The position numbers and the translations under genes were made by a program. From assembly GCA_014728115.1 (NCBI GenBank), contig WJME01000336.1:1-64000 (forward strand): a DNA stretch of 64,000 bases. The letters are read 5' to 3'. Below are positions 36,619-46,053 of the stretch, piece by piece. This DNA comes from Candidatus Zhuqueibacterota bacterium. Lineage in GTDB: Bacteria; Zhuqueibacterota; Zhuqueibacteria; Residuimicrobiales; Oceaniaggregativiventaceae. The number at the start of each line of letters is the position of its first letter. The stretch's first letter is position 1. The notes below the pieces were generated by a model, which worked only from the letters and a program-made list of their open reading frames with translations, was not told the DNA's origin and ran no database searches.

Positions 36619-38292
36619 CTATGGATCAGCGGTTTCGGATAACGCTCCATGAAAGGCATGGGGAGCATCGGTGACAAACCATCGAATCCCCAAAGATTTC
36701 AATTTTGCAAGCGATACCGGAGTAAAAACAAAAGGCCGCACCTGAAGAACCAGCCCTCGCTCTGCCAATACAGTAAAAGCGTACTTTAACCACTCGGACT
36801 CGATATCATAGACGACCACTCCCTGTTCCTCATGGCCATGGAGATGGACCTGCAATTGATCGATTCCGGCAAAAGCCTGTTCATTCAGGGTTTCAAACTG
36901 TTTCTTGATTTCACTTTCCGTTCCCGAAAGCCATGTCATGGTGCGGCTCAATAAAAATTTTGCTTTGAGACGACGCAACTCGTCGGGTTCACCATGTACG
37001 AATATCAGACGGGATTCGACACCCGTCTCTGCAATCATGCTCTCGAGCATCCCTGAATCGACGTCTCCTTTCAAATCGATATAAAGCTGCCTGCCGGGAT
37101 CTTTGACCATCATCTGCAGCACTTGCTCCAGCCTGGGTATTTTTTCTTCCTTGAAAGATGCGTCAAAATGAGATCCCACATCGATATTCTTGATTTGATT
37201 CCAGGTCAATTGCGAGACCGGTTTTGTTTTCCATGCAAATGAATCAGGTGCCGTCATTTCCAGTGTTTCATCATGCAAAGCCACCAAAACACCATCCGCT
37301 GTGTGTCGAACATCGATCTCAGGAATCGCCCCCGGGATAGCCCAGGCATGTTTCAATGCGGCCAGTGTGTTTTCAGGAGCTTCATCCACAGCCCCACGAT
37401 GCGCCTGAAAATAAAAAAGCGGGTCCGGCTCTTTTACATAGTCATAATGAGCGATAACCGGAAAGTGATCGCTGGGATAAAGCCTGTCATAGTCACGATT
37501 ATCGATAATCGCTTTTTGTGCCTTGATAGGTCCCCTCGCCAAAATCCAGTCGATACGACGACCCCCATCATGGGGTCCGTATCGAAAACCGTTAAAAGTA
37601 TCGAGACCTTCCCCCACCCGCTCACTAGCCTTGAGCCATGAATCCTCAAAGGCTGCGGCTTTGGTCAGGATATCATAAGCAGGATGTTGCCCTGCCTGAG
37701 CATTGAAATCGCCGACCAGGATGACAGGTGTCCCGGATTCAATATCGCGTGTCTTTTTCTCTATCAGGAAGGCACTGTTGACGCGTGCCAACTCTACACG
37801 ATGATCGAAATGGGTATTGATAAAGACAAATTCCCTTGAAACCTGTTTGTCCCTGAACTTTACCCAGGTAACCATTCGCCGGTTGGTATTGCCCCAGCTT
37901 GCCGATGCCATGGTCAAGGGGGTATCGGAAAGCCAAAAGTGATCGAATTCCAGAGGCTGTAACCGTTGCGTATCATAATAGACGGCCATGAATTCATTGC
38001 GACTGCCGCCATCCCGCCCCAGCCCGATCCACTCATAGCCAGGCAATGCTTCATCCAAATCCTTGACCTGATTGTAAAATGCTTCCTGAACACCAAAGAC
38101 ATGAGGGGCATGATCCTCGATCACCTCTTTGATTTTTGGCAAGCGGCTCTGCCAGTCATTGGGAGGTTCCTGATACCGGTTCTTGATATTAAAGGTCATG
38201 ACGATCAGCGTCGAATCCGCGGCATGCAGAGGTTGATGAATCGGATTGGCCATAAAAAAATAAACGAGTGACAGACAAATAAATGGCTTCAT
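36619..38292 (-). CDS. Exported EEP nuclease/phosphatase - glycerophosphodiesterase fusion
   Basis: The protein has 557 residues with a signal peptide (residues 1-24). The first half is an endonuclease/exonuclease/phosphatase fold: IVMTFNIKNR, a catalytic Glu in VFGVQEAF, VILVGDFNAQAG and YPSDHFPVIA. The second half (from about 290) is a GDPD TIM barrel: FQAHRGAVDEAPENTLAA, PEIDVRHTADG and LVALHDETLE supply the His, Glu and Asp residues. Both domains hydrolyse phosphodiesters, so the exported protein probably strips phosphodiester substituents or scavenges lipid or nucleotide phosphate. It is the last gene of a minus-strand glycan gene group. Confidence 0.88.
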   Translation of the reverse strand: MKPFICLSLVYFFMANPIHQPLHAADSTLIVMTFNIKNRYQEPPNDWQSRLPKIKEVIEDHAPHVFGVQEAFYNQVKDLDEALPGYEWIGLGRDGGSRNEFMAVYYDTQRLQPLEFDHFWLSDTPLTMASASWGNTNRRMVTWVKFRDKQVSREFVFINTHFDHRVELARVNSAFLIEKKTRDIESGTPVILVGDFNAQAGQHPAYDILTKAAAFEDSWLKASERVGEGLDTFNGFRYGPHDGGRRIDWILARGPIKAQKAIIDNRDYDRLYPSDHFPVIAHYDYVKEPDPLFYFQAHRGAVDEAPENTLAALKHAWAIPGAIPEIDVRHTADGVLVALHDETLEMTAPDSFAWKTKPVSQLTWNQIKNIDVGSHFDASFKEEKIPRLEQVLQMMVKDPGRQLYIDLKGDVDSGMLESMIAETGVESRLIFVHGEPDELRRLKAKFLLSRTMTWLSGTESEIKKQFETLNEQAFAGIDQLQVHLHGHEEQGVVVYDIESEWLKYAFTVLAERGLVLQVRPFVFTPVSLAKLKSLGIRWFVTDAPHAFHGALSETADP

Positions 38293-38534
38293 TGTTTCTT
38301 TCCGGTCTATGCGTTAAACAGAATCAGCAGGATTCATCAGGACACACAGAGAATAAACTTGAGAAAAAACAGTAAGATATTGCACCATCATTTTTTACAA
38401 CCAAACATTTCTCAATGGAAAAACTCTATGTTTTTACCGCTTTGGAGAAAAACTGTGAATCTCTGTGATTTCTGCGGTTCTCTTTTACGGGGTTAAAAAT
38501 CCATCTTGAACGATAATAGTACTAATGAGAAACA

Positions 38535-38560
38535 AAATGCCAGGCGATCACCTGGCATTT
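38535..38560 (-). terminator. Rho-independent terminator of the GH109 gene
   Basis: AAATGCCAGG / CCTGGCATTT, a 10-bp stem with a 6-nt loop, followed by TTGTTTCTC on the minus strand, directly after the stop. Confidence 0.72.
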
Positions 38561-38563
38561 GAC

Positions 38564-39925
38564 TCAAACTGTAACGATTCCCAGAGGCGGGTTGGTTTCC
38601 CACTTGCCCCGGGTAAAATCCGGAAAATCCACAGGCCGGCTCTTGTTTGCCACGGATTCCTCACTCAGGGGCCCGACCACACTCCAGGCCGCCGCATCAT
38701 AGACATCCATATCCATGGGTTTGCCTTCGCGCAGGCACTGGATCAGTCGATAGTCTTCGATATAGTCCATGCCGCCATGACCGCGTCCTGCACCCCGTTC
38801 GGCAATGGCGGTCCAGAGCGGATGATCGTATTGTTCATAGTAATCTTCCATGGGTTCCCACTCGTGAGCCGGACTCTTGCCTTCGATATGTAACCGGTTG
38901 GGCCACCCCTGTGCCAGGCCTTTGGTGCCCTGCACCATATTGATGCGAGAGTAGGGACGGGGCAGGTTGCAATCATGAATCAGAATAATGGTTTTGCCCA
39001 GTTTGGTTTTGATCAATGAGGTATTGACATCACCCAGTTTAAACGTCTCCTGATTATAGGGATGATTGGACGGATAGTTTTCTTTGGCATAGAGCTGCAA
39101 GCCACGCGACGGACTGCTCATGGAGACCAGGAAATCAAAGGCATCACCACGATTGATGTTCATGGTCTGGGCAACCGGACCCAGTCCGTGCGTCGGGTAG
39201 AGATTGCCGTTGCGATCCCAGGAGTGGTTTCTGCGCCATAATCCCTCGCCTTTTTCACTGAATTTGATGGCTCGCAAATCGTGCAAATAACCGGCTTCGG
39301 CGTGCAGGATCTCGCCAAACAGGCCCTGGCGTACCATATTCAAAACCATGAGTTCCGGACGATTGTAGCAACAGTTCTCCATCATGACACAATGCTTTTG
39401 ATATTTTTCCGCTGTCTCTACCAACGCCCAGCAGCCGTCCACCGTATAAGCAGCTGGAACTTCGGTGGCAGCGTGCTTGCCGTTTTTCATGGCTGACACG
39501 CATACCGGTACGTGCCATCTCCAGGGGGTGGCGGTGTAGACCAGATCCAGTTCTTCGGTTTCACACATGCGTTCAAAATCATATTCGCCCCGAGAATAGC
39601 CTGTGGGCCTGGGTTGCCCGGCTTCCACAACCCATTTTTGAATACGTTCTACTTTTTCCGGAACGATATCGCACACGGCCTTGATCTGAGCCCCCGGAAT
39701 ATTCAAAAGATTGCGTACATGGTTCGACCCCATGCCACCGACGCCTACATAACCGATACGAACGGTCTCGATAGGATCCACTTTGAATTCAGTCAATGCC
39801 TCTCCTGTGCCACGCGGCGATCCACACCCGGCCATCTTTGAAGCAATAAACAATGAGCTCAGACCGGCTGTGCTGATTTTGATAAAATCTCGCCGCTGAA
39901 AATCCCGTTCCTGGTGATCATACAT
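38564..39925 (-). CDS. GH109-like Gfo/Idh/MocA protein (putative alpha-N-acetylgalactosaminidase), Tat lipoprotein
   Basis: The protein has 453 residues. A twin-arginine motif (QRRDFIKIS) and lipobox-like KMAGC (C34) predict a folded, lipid-anchored export product. The Rossmann motif is GYVGVGGMGSNHV. Segments shared with GH109 enzymes are MMENCCYNRPELMVLNMV, AEAGYLHDLR, NLYPTHGLGPVAQ and MNINRGDAFDFLVSMSS. GH109 enzymes cleave alpha-GalNAc by an NAD-dependent oxidation-elimination mechanism. GGAGGAG precedes the ATG. The neighbouring GH92 supports a role in glycoprotein-glycan degradation. Specificity is inferred from family. Confidence 0.87.
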   Translation of the reverse strand: MYDHQERDFQRRDFIKISTAGLSSLFIASKMAGCGSPRGTGEALTEFKVDPIETVRIGYVGVGGMGSNHVRNLLNIPGAQIKAVCDIVPEKVERIQKWVVEAGQPRPTGYSRGEYDFERMCETEELDLVYTATPWRWHVPVCVSAMKNGKHAATEVPAAYTVDGCWALVETAEKYQKHCVMMENCCYNRPELMVLNMVRQGLFGEILHAEAGYLHDLRAIKFSEKGEGLWRRNHSWDRNGNLYPTHGLGPVAQTMNINRGDAFDFLVSMSSPSRGLQLYAKENYPSNHPYNQETFKLGDVNTSLIKTKLGKTIILIHDCNLPRPYSRINMVQGTKGLAQGWPNRLHIEGKSPAHEWEPMEDYYEQYDHPLWTAIAERGAGRGHGGMDYIEDYRLIQCLREGKPMDMDVYDAAAWSVVGPLSEESVANKSRPVDFPDFTRGKWETNPPLGIVTV

Positions 39926-40164
39926 TTTTCTCCTCCTTCACTAATGCCCCTGGGTTATGCCGTTCTTTCGTTCTCTTTCAATCTATCACATTCAGCGTTG
40001 GTAAGCAAATCATTTTTACATACTGTTGAATTGTTGAACCGTTAAATTGTTTAAATGAATTGTTCTCTCCATTCTAATCAAGCTCTGCGTATTTGAAAAG
40101 ACTCGTAACATCCAGCACACCAAAGCCTCGAGGCAAAGCACGAGAAGCAGAGTCGAGTACAAAC

Positions 40165-42510
40165 TTAATCACCGATTTCAGTGCTCATCGATGGGGGTGC
40201 AGCCTGGGGATCACTGGCCCATTCTTTGTTCGGAGTAGGTCCCAGTTCGAGTTCCAAAGTCCCTCCGTGCACGAGCTCATCATGATAAAACCAGGCTTTG
40301 TTCAACTCGACACCATTCAGCCGGGCAGACTGAATATAGACAGTAGAATCGGAATTGTTTGAAACATTAATCTCAAACGTTTTGCCCGGATAATAGTCCG
40401 GATCCAATTCGATCACGATACGATCAAAGACCGGACTCGTCAATTCATAGATGGGACGAATATCTGCGCCACCGCGCATCTGAAAGAGTCCCATGGACAT
40501 CAAGGCACTCAATGATCCCATGAGCCCTTGATCTTCATCATCATTATAACCGCTCTCGGGTGTGATGCCTCCAAAGGCGAACTCATTGACGCGACGAATC
40601 CATTCCTGGGTCAACCATGGTGCGCCGGAATAATTGAAAAGATGTCCCACCTGTGTGGCTGGCTGGTTGCCGTAATTGAGATGGTCATCATATTCGCCAT
40701 GGGACGAAACAAACCGGTGTGGTTCTGCCTGCTCGAAGGCAAAGTTTAACTTGTTGTTAAAAACATTGCTGCCCCCCACGAGTTCGATCAATCCTGCCAC
40801 ATCATGCGGCACATACCATGTGGCCTGATAGGCATTGCTCTCGACGAATCCGGTGCGATCGGCGGGATCGAATGGCGTGATCCAGGACCCATCCATCATG
40901 CGTGGCCGCATATAGCCGGATTCTTTGTCATACAAATTCCGGTAATTGCGAGCCCGTTGCATAAACAATTCATAGTCGTCTGCTTTACCCAATGCTTTGG
41001 CCATCTGAGCCAGACACCAGTCGTTATAAGCGTATTCCAGGGTCTGACCGGCACCTGAAACGTGAAAAGCCCTGGCTTTAATCCCCAACGGTATATATCC
41101 CCTTTCGATATAGTATTCTATCCCGCCACCCTCAGAAGACTCGTGTTCATAGCCGGCCTTGGACATGAGACCCCCCGGAAAATGATTTTTTCGCATACCC
41201 TCATACGCTTTGTCGATATCAAAATCCCGTATGCCTTTCATATAATTAGAGACAATAAACGGGGTGGTCTGGGCCGAGGTCATCACAAAAGTATAATTCC
41301 CGCCCGAAGGTCCGCGGGGGATCAACCCGCCATTGTCATAATAGTCGAGAAAGCAGCGTGTAAACTCGCTGGCCACACGCGGATACACCAGGGACCAGAG
41401 CGTGTTCAAGGTCCACTGTGCGCCCCAGAATGAATCAGAGTTATAGTGGTGATATTCAGGATTGCCCCACTCGTCCAGAGGAATCTGGCGAGTCACGGGC
41501 TCGTCACCGGTCATGTCACAATACATACCATTGACATCGCTGACGATTCGTCGTCCCAGTATCGAATGCCAAAGATCGGTATAGAATTTGATTTTTTGTG
41601 CCTCGGTTCCGCCCTCGACCCTGACCTTGCTCAGCCATTCATTCCAGATGCGGCGCGAATCCTGGCGCACCCGATCGAAATTCCAGTGCGGACATTCGGT
41701 TTGCAAATTTCGCCGGGCCTGGTCGATGCTGACATAGGAAATCGCAACCTTGATTTGCAGAACCCGGTCTCTTGAAGAATCGAACGTGAGCCATACGCCA
41801 ATGTCATCGCCCTGGATATCTGTTTCATACATAAGGGTCTTTGAGCCGTCCCAGCAGCGAAATCCCAGCATCGGTTTGTCAAAAAATGCCACAAAATAGA
41901 TCCGCGTATCTTTGGGCCGGCGGCGTGTTCCTTTGGCTGTCACATACCCTTCGATTTCGCGGTTATTGACCTGACGGGACAGACAATCCACCATGTCAGA
42001 GGGACCCAGCTCTGCACCCAGGTTAAACAGCACATGCAAAGGAATGTCGTCCTCGGTCGTGTAGCGATGAAATCCGACCCGGGTAGTAGAGGTCAGCTCG
42101 GCAGTGATTTTGTGATCCTTGAGATAGACTTTGTGATATCCCGGTGCGACCACTTCATCCGCATGATCGAAATTGGACCCGTATAAGGCAGAGCCCACTG
42201 TGGGATCGAATTCACCTGTCACCGGCATCACCGGAATACCCGAGAGTTGCCAGGCATGAATGTGGCTGAAACTGTGAATAAAGGTTTCATTGTAACGGTA
42301 TCCCGAATTCCAGGCGCCGTCGAGCTGGGTATCCGGACTCAGATTGATCATGCCAAACGGCCGGCAGGCTGATGAGAAAAAGAACCACCGTGAATTGGCG
42401 GAATCGATCCAGGGATCCACATAATCCACAGGCTCTTTGAGGGATTGGGCTCCCCCATGTGAGATCCCCAAAACTAAAAAAACTATCCATCCCCATTTAT
42501 TTTTCTTCAT
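40165..42510 (-). CDS. GH92-family alpha-mannosidase-like protein with Gln at the general-acid position
   Basis: The protein has 781 residues with a signal peptide (residues 1-21). The GH92 pattern is clear: YVDPWIDSANSRWFF, RPFGMINLSPDT, HSFSHIHAWQLSGIP, SFWGAQWTLNTLW, and the base-containing ESGYNDDEDQGLMGSLSAL (D657, D658). GH92 exo-alpha-mannosidases normally carry NEP at the general acid; here the segment is YGNQPATQ, with Gln616. A Gln at this site is known from a GH92 enzyme acting on mannosyl-phosphate diesters, where the leaving group needs no protonation. So a phosphodiester or very activated substrate is possible. It follows the upstream gene by 13 bp. Confidence 0.88.
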   Translation of the reverse strand: MKKNKWGWIVFLVLGISHGGAQSLKEPVDYVDPWIDSANSRWFFFSSACRPFGMINLSPDTQLDGAWNSGYRYNETFIHSFSHIHAWQLSGIPVMPVTGEFDPTVGSALYGSNFDHADEVVAPGYHKVYLKDHKITAELTSTTRVGFHRYTTEDDIPLHVLFNLGAELGPSDMVDCLSRQVNNREIEGYVTAKGTRRRPKDTRIYFVAFFDKPMLGFRCWDGSKTLMYETDIQGDDIGVWLTFDSSRDRVLQIKVAISYVSIDQARRNLQTECPHWNFDRVRQDSRRIWNEWLSKVRVEGGTEAQKIKFYTDLWHSILGRRIVSDVNGMYCDMTGDEPVTRQIPLDEWGNPEYHHYNSDSFWGAQWTLNTLWSLVYPRVASEFTRCFLDYYDNGGLIPRGPSGGNYTFVMTSAQTTPFIVSNYMKGIRDFDIDKAYEGMRKNHFPGGLMSKAGYEHESSEGGGIEYYIERGYIPLGIKARAFHVSGAGQTLEYAYNDWCLAQMAKALGKADDYELFMQRARNYRNLYDKESGYMRPRMMDGSWITPFDPADRTGFVESNAYQATWYVPHDVAGLIELVGGSNVFNNKLNFAFEQAEPHRFVSSHGEYDDHLNYGNQPATQVGHLFNYSGAPWLTQEWIRRVNEFAFGGITPESGYNDDEDQGLMGSLSALMSMGLFQMRGGADIRPIYELTSPVFDRIVIELDPDYYPGKTFEINVSNNSDSTVYIQSARLNGVELNKAWFYHDELVHGGTLELELGPTPNKEWASDPQAAPPSMSTEIGD

Positions 42511-42523
42511 ATCAGGTTCCTGT

Positions 42524-44314
42524 CTATTCTGTAATATCCAGCCAAATTCTCGACCGTGCGCCGATGGTCATCTCTATACCGGATTCGTTGATCGGAAAGT
42601 TTCTGGATGATAACCGATCGACCGCCTTTTTCATGGTTTCGTGCATAAAACGAACGATAACCGGCTCGTTTTGATAATTCTGGATAAACCATTGTCCGGT
42701 CCCCATGGGTTGGCACGTGACCCAGGCCGGGGCTTGCAAGGTATAATCCTGAGAGACAAGGAACTCTGCCCGGAGACGGTTGACCACAGGATCGGGAAGA
42801 TCCAAGAGTCCCAGGGGTTTGGGGGAAAGCAAGACCTCTCCCACGGCATCGAAATCTTTTTGTGAGAACGTATGGGTATTCATCACCAGCACGTTGTTCA
42901 ATTTTGTCAGAAAAGGAATGGGTGTATTTTGATATTGCACCCGGATCAAGGGTTTTGCACCGAGGAGACGTACCCTTGCCTCACAATCCACTGGCTGGTC
43001 CAGAGAAAAAACTTGATCATCCAGCAAAATCCGGCTCGCTGCAAATGGCTCACCGTCGAGGAACCGCACACCTGCGATTTGTTCCAGTTGTGTTTGCCAA
43101 TCAGCGGGTGCGTGTTTGAGAAAACCCGCCGTCAGGATAACGGTCTTTTTCTGTGCGACGGCATCTTTGAGAATTGACATGATTTCAGGATCGGCCGTGG
43201 CCTGTGTGGGTAAGAAAAGCAATGGTGTGTTGAGATCCGGATCGGAAACCGGGACCAGAGGAATCCCCAGCATTCCCAAAAAATCCATGATATAGAGATC
43301 TCCGCCGGCATCGCTATTGGCCGGTTTATAGGCAGAGATCCCGGTTACCGGATGCTCGCTGATAGCCCGGTGCAGATTAACAAGTCCCGGCCATTCGCGG
43401 CGCAGGCGATGATGAGCCGGGTGGCCCTGAACCAGGTTGTTGAAATTGAAAATCATCAGTTCCGGGGCACCGGCCAGCACGCTCTGATAGGCCTGATCCA
43501 TAAAATCATCGGCATCCGTATCCCCGTGGTCGAACCATGCGCCGGCCATCTTGTCGCCGCTCATGCTGGCAATCCAGCGATAGTTCACAAAGCTTTCATA
43601 GGAAGGTACAAATCCGAATCGCTGCGTACGTGCGCCACGGCTTTCAGTACCTACCCATACAGAGTCGAATTTGGCTGACATGCGCGGCACGTCATATCCG
43701 AACAAATGAAATCGGTCATACCACTGCGGGTATTTGATGATCATGGTCATGTCATCATTCACAGGATCTAAAAAAATCGTATCACATAATCGTGTCAACA
43801 GATCGCGGCGGTATTCGGACCATAATCGCTCTCCTCTGGCCTGTTTTGAAAGATCACTGGTATCAGCCGTGCACAGAAAATCATCCACAATGAATGTATC
43901 GAAAACCCTGGCTTGTTCGGACATGATCTGCCTGAGATCCTGTTGGGTTTCGGGATGCTGCCAGTTGAACCAGTGCAACTTGCCTTCCTGTGGCACCCCT
44001 GTATCTCCACCGGGTACCGTAGCGATACCCCCGGCGACCCCGAATCCGGCCACCTCAAAACGATCCCGGACACTCTTTAGCGTGGGCACCGGCACGACAC
44101 GTCCTGACCGGTAGACCTCGAAAAATACGCGATCCACATTCAGCGAATTCAACAGGTTGATGGCTGCTTCCTGATCCGCGGGCGTAGAGAGATACCGGTC
44201 GATCGAATGGGCTGTGACATAGACTGCGAGGCGCAACTCTCCGGCACGCGTGCTCACCGCTAAAACCAGAGTTCCTGTCAGGACCAGAAACAATCTGTGC
44301 ATGTGTTTCAACAT
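42524..44314 (-). CDS. Exported TIM-barrel-like protein, putative glycosidase of unknown family
   Basis: The protein has 596 residues with a signal peptide (LFLVLTGTLVLAVSTRAG). Residues 30-330 look like a (beta/alpha) barrel: LRLAVYVTAHSIDRYL, VDRVFFEVYRSGRVV, DTFIVDDFLCTADT (adjacent acidic residues) and LMIFNFNNLV. Residues about 340-440 resemble the flavodoxin-like middle domain of beta-galactosidase trimers (PLLFLPTQATADPEIM, KKTVILTAGF). A beta-rich tail follows. I do not recognise the family. It is first in a two-gene unit with the GH92 gene, so a glycan substrate is likely. Confidence 0.7.
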   Translation of the reverse strand: MLKHMHRLFLVLTGTLVLAVSTRAGELRLAVYVTAHSIDRYLSTPADQEAAINLLNSLNVDRVFFEVYRSGRVVPVPTLKSVRDRFEVAGFGVAGGIATVPGGDTGVPQEGKLHWFNWQHPETQQDLRQIMSEQARVFDTFIVDDFLCTADTSDLSKQARGERLWSEYRRDLLTRLCDTIFLDPVNDDMTMIIKYPQWYDRFHLFGYDVPRMSAKFDSVWVGTESRGARTQRFGFVPSYESFVNYRWIASMSGDKMAGAWFDHGDTDADDFMDQAYQSVLAGAPELMIFNFNNLVQGHPAHHRLRREWPGLVNLHRAISEHPVTGISAYKPANSDAGGDLYIMDFLGMLGIPLVPVSDPDLNTPLLFLPTQATADPEIMSILKDAVAQKKTVILTAGFLKHAPADWQTQLEQIAGVRFLDGEPFAASRILLDDQVFSLDQPVDCEARVRLLGAKPLIRVQYQNTPIPFLTKLNNVLVMNTHTFSQKDFDAVGEVLLSPKPLGLLDLPDPVVNRLRAEFLVSQDYTLQAPAWVTCQPMGTGQWFIQNYQNEPVIVRFMHETMKKAVDRLSSRNFPINESGIEMTIGARSRIWLDITE

Positions 44315-44368
44315 AATGACTCCACATTTATACCACGATCTTTTTCTCAGGCTTGGGCGTTCGAAAAG

Positions 44369-44401
44369 AAGCCTCCTGAAGAACCCGTCTGCAGGAGGCT
44401 T
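44369..44401 (-). terminator. Rho-independent terminator after lemA
   Basis: AAGCCTCCTG / CAGGAGGCTT stem with a 13-nt loop and TTCTTTTC on the minus strand, 25 bp past the lemA stop. Confidence 0.75.
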
Positions 44402-44425
44402 TTAAAAAAAAAAGTTTATCGACGA

Positions 44426-45040
44426 TCAGTTAAATTCGACACGAGGAGCTTGCTGCGCCTCTTCAGGCGCTTCAAAATAAGGTCTGGTTTCAAAACCAAA
44501 AAATCCGGCAATGATATTGGTCGGAAACTGGCGCAGCGTCTGATTGTACTCCCGCACCACATCATTAAAGCGTCTGCGCTCTACAGCGATACGGTTTTCC
44601 GTTCCTGCCAGCTCGTCCTGCAAGCGCAGGAAATTCTGATTCGCCTTGAGCTCGGGGTACCGTTCTACCACCACCATCAGCCGGGACAGTGCAGATGAGA
44701 GCTGATTTTGCGATTCCAGATACTGGTTCATCAGTTGCGGATTTTCCATGAGCGATTCGGCATTGACCTGAGTTCTGGTGGCATTGGCACGAGCCTGGAT
44801 CACCGCTTCCAGAGTCTCTCTCTCGAACGACGCATATCCCTTTACGGTTTCGACCAGATTGGGAATCAAATCCATACGACGTTGCAAAACATTCTCTACC
44901 TGGGCCCAGGCATTGTTGACGCTTTCGTCCAGGGTCACCATCTTGTTATAGGTATTCTTGAAAGTACTGTAACCGATAATCAACACCAGGACGAGGACAA
45001 TGACGACCCCGATACATCCGAATTTTAAGCCCTTTGACAT
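44426..45040 (-). CDS. LemA family membrane protein
   Basis: The protein has 204 residues: one N-terminal membrane helix (IGVVIVLVLVLIIGYSTF) and a long helical domain with the family pattern YNKMVTLDESVNNAWAQVENVLQRRMDLIPNL-like opening and FPTNIIAGFFGFETRPYFEA near the end. LemA proteins are of unknown function and often pair with TPM-domain proteins, as here. It begins 10 bp after the nucleotidyltransferase. AAGGAG precedes the ATG. Confidence 0.94.
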   Translation of the reverse strand: MSKGLKFGCIGVVIVLVLVLIIGYSTFKNTYNKMVTLDESVNNAWAQVENVLQRRMDLIPNLVETVKGYASFERETLEAVIQARANATRTQVNAESLMENPQLMNQYLESQNQLSSALSRLMVVVERYPELKANQNFLRLQDELAGTENRIAVERRRFNDVVREYNQTLRQFPTNIIAGFFGFETRPYFEAPEEAQQAPRVEFN

Positions 45041-45050
45041 GATTTTCTCC

Positions 45051-45776
45051 TTATAGCTTGTCGACTAGCAAAGCACATTTGCGTATTTCATGTATCAATT
45101 TTTCAGCGAGTTTAACCAGTTCGGTTTCAGAAGGATCCAGAGAACCCTCTCGCAGAGCCAACAAATTTTTGAATACCACCTCATCCAGTTCAAAAACCTG
45201 CGCGGTTTTCGGCAGAACCTGCACTCCCTGGCCGGTGACCTCGATATCCTTAAGGGTCAACAAAGCTGCGAAAATCGAGGTAAACGCCGGGACTGTGGCC
45301 TTTAACAGATTTTTCAGAGCCTGTTTCTTGCCCAGGGTGCCCAGAAACTGTTCGCGCAGATGAAGCAGCTTGCCCTTGATTTGGGCTTCCACCTGTAACC
45401 GCAGATGGTTTCTGTCGATATTCAGATGCCCGAGAGCATCTTTGCCATAGACCACCTTGTAAGCGCTTTTCATGTTCAGAAACTCGATCGGAAAGCTGTC
45501 CAGAGATGATTCGATATACTCTGTGGTCACAAAAAGCGGGGTAGCGACATTGCTTTTACGCCATTTCTTGACCAGCGGAAAGGCAGCACTCAGGTTTTGA
45601 ATCCCTTCAAGAGTGAGCACGAGCATGAAATTGATATCGGACTTTTTGCGGATATAGTCCCCCCTGGCTCCGCTGCCATAGAGGATAATGGATTCCAGCT
45701 GATCCCCATAAAGAGAAAGAAAATCCGATTTGAATTCATCAAAAATATCTTCCGGCCTGTTTGGAATTTTAGCCAT
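45051..45776 (-). CDS. Nucleotidyltransferase-fold protein
   Basis: The protein has 241 residues. ILYGSGARGDYIRKKSDINF is the GS...SDxD motif of Pol-beta-type nucleotidyltransferases, with the second Asp replaced by Asn (SDIN). A helical C-terminal domain follows. ATG 45776 was chosen because the longer frame starts at a TTG overlapping the GGAG ribosome-binding site. It is co-directional with LemA (10 bp). The Asp-to-Asn change leaves metal-dependent catalysis in doubt; it may bind nucleotide without transfer. Confidence 0.78.
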   Translation of the reverse strand: MAKIPNRPEDIFDEFKSDFLSLYGDQLESIILYGSGARGDYIRKKSDINFMLVLTLEGIQNLSAAFPLVKKWRKSNVATPLFVTTEYIESSLDSFPIEFLNMKSAYKVVYGKDALGHLNIDRNHLRLQVEAQIKGKLLHLREQFLGTLGKKQALKNLLKATVPAFTSIFAALLTLKDIEVTGQGVQVLPKTAQVFELDEVVFKNLLALREGSLDPSETELVKLAEKLIHEIRKCALLVDKL

Positions 45777-46053
45777 AATATTCTCCAATGTCAGTTAGCA
45801 GCCCAAAAATTTCTCATACGAGTCGGTAGGACGCCAAGGATTAAAGGTAAAATTTATAACAAATTGTTTATTCATAGATTTATCCAACCCATTACATATA
45901 ACCAAAGTTAAAGGAGCAGTAGAATAGAACTATTTTTTTCTTTGCGGCCTGGCGTCTGTGCGAAAGAACAAACTCTGCATTTATCTGTTTCCTTTGGGAT
46001 CTCTAAAATTCCGGATTCGACCGATCCCTTAAATTCGATCCTTGACACAAATT
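45777..46053. other. Intergenic interval with degenerate short repeats
   Basis: About 277 bp. Near 45830 (GGACGCCAAGGATTAAAGG) and 45938-45965 (TCTTTGCGGCCTGGCGTCTG) are inverted, degenerate copies of a phrase resembling intergenic repeats seen in many genomes. No gene is apparent. Confidence 0.4.
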
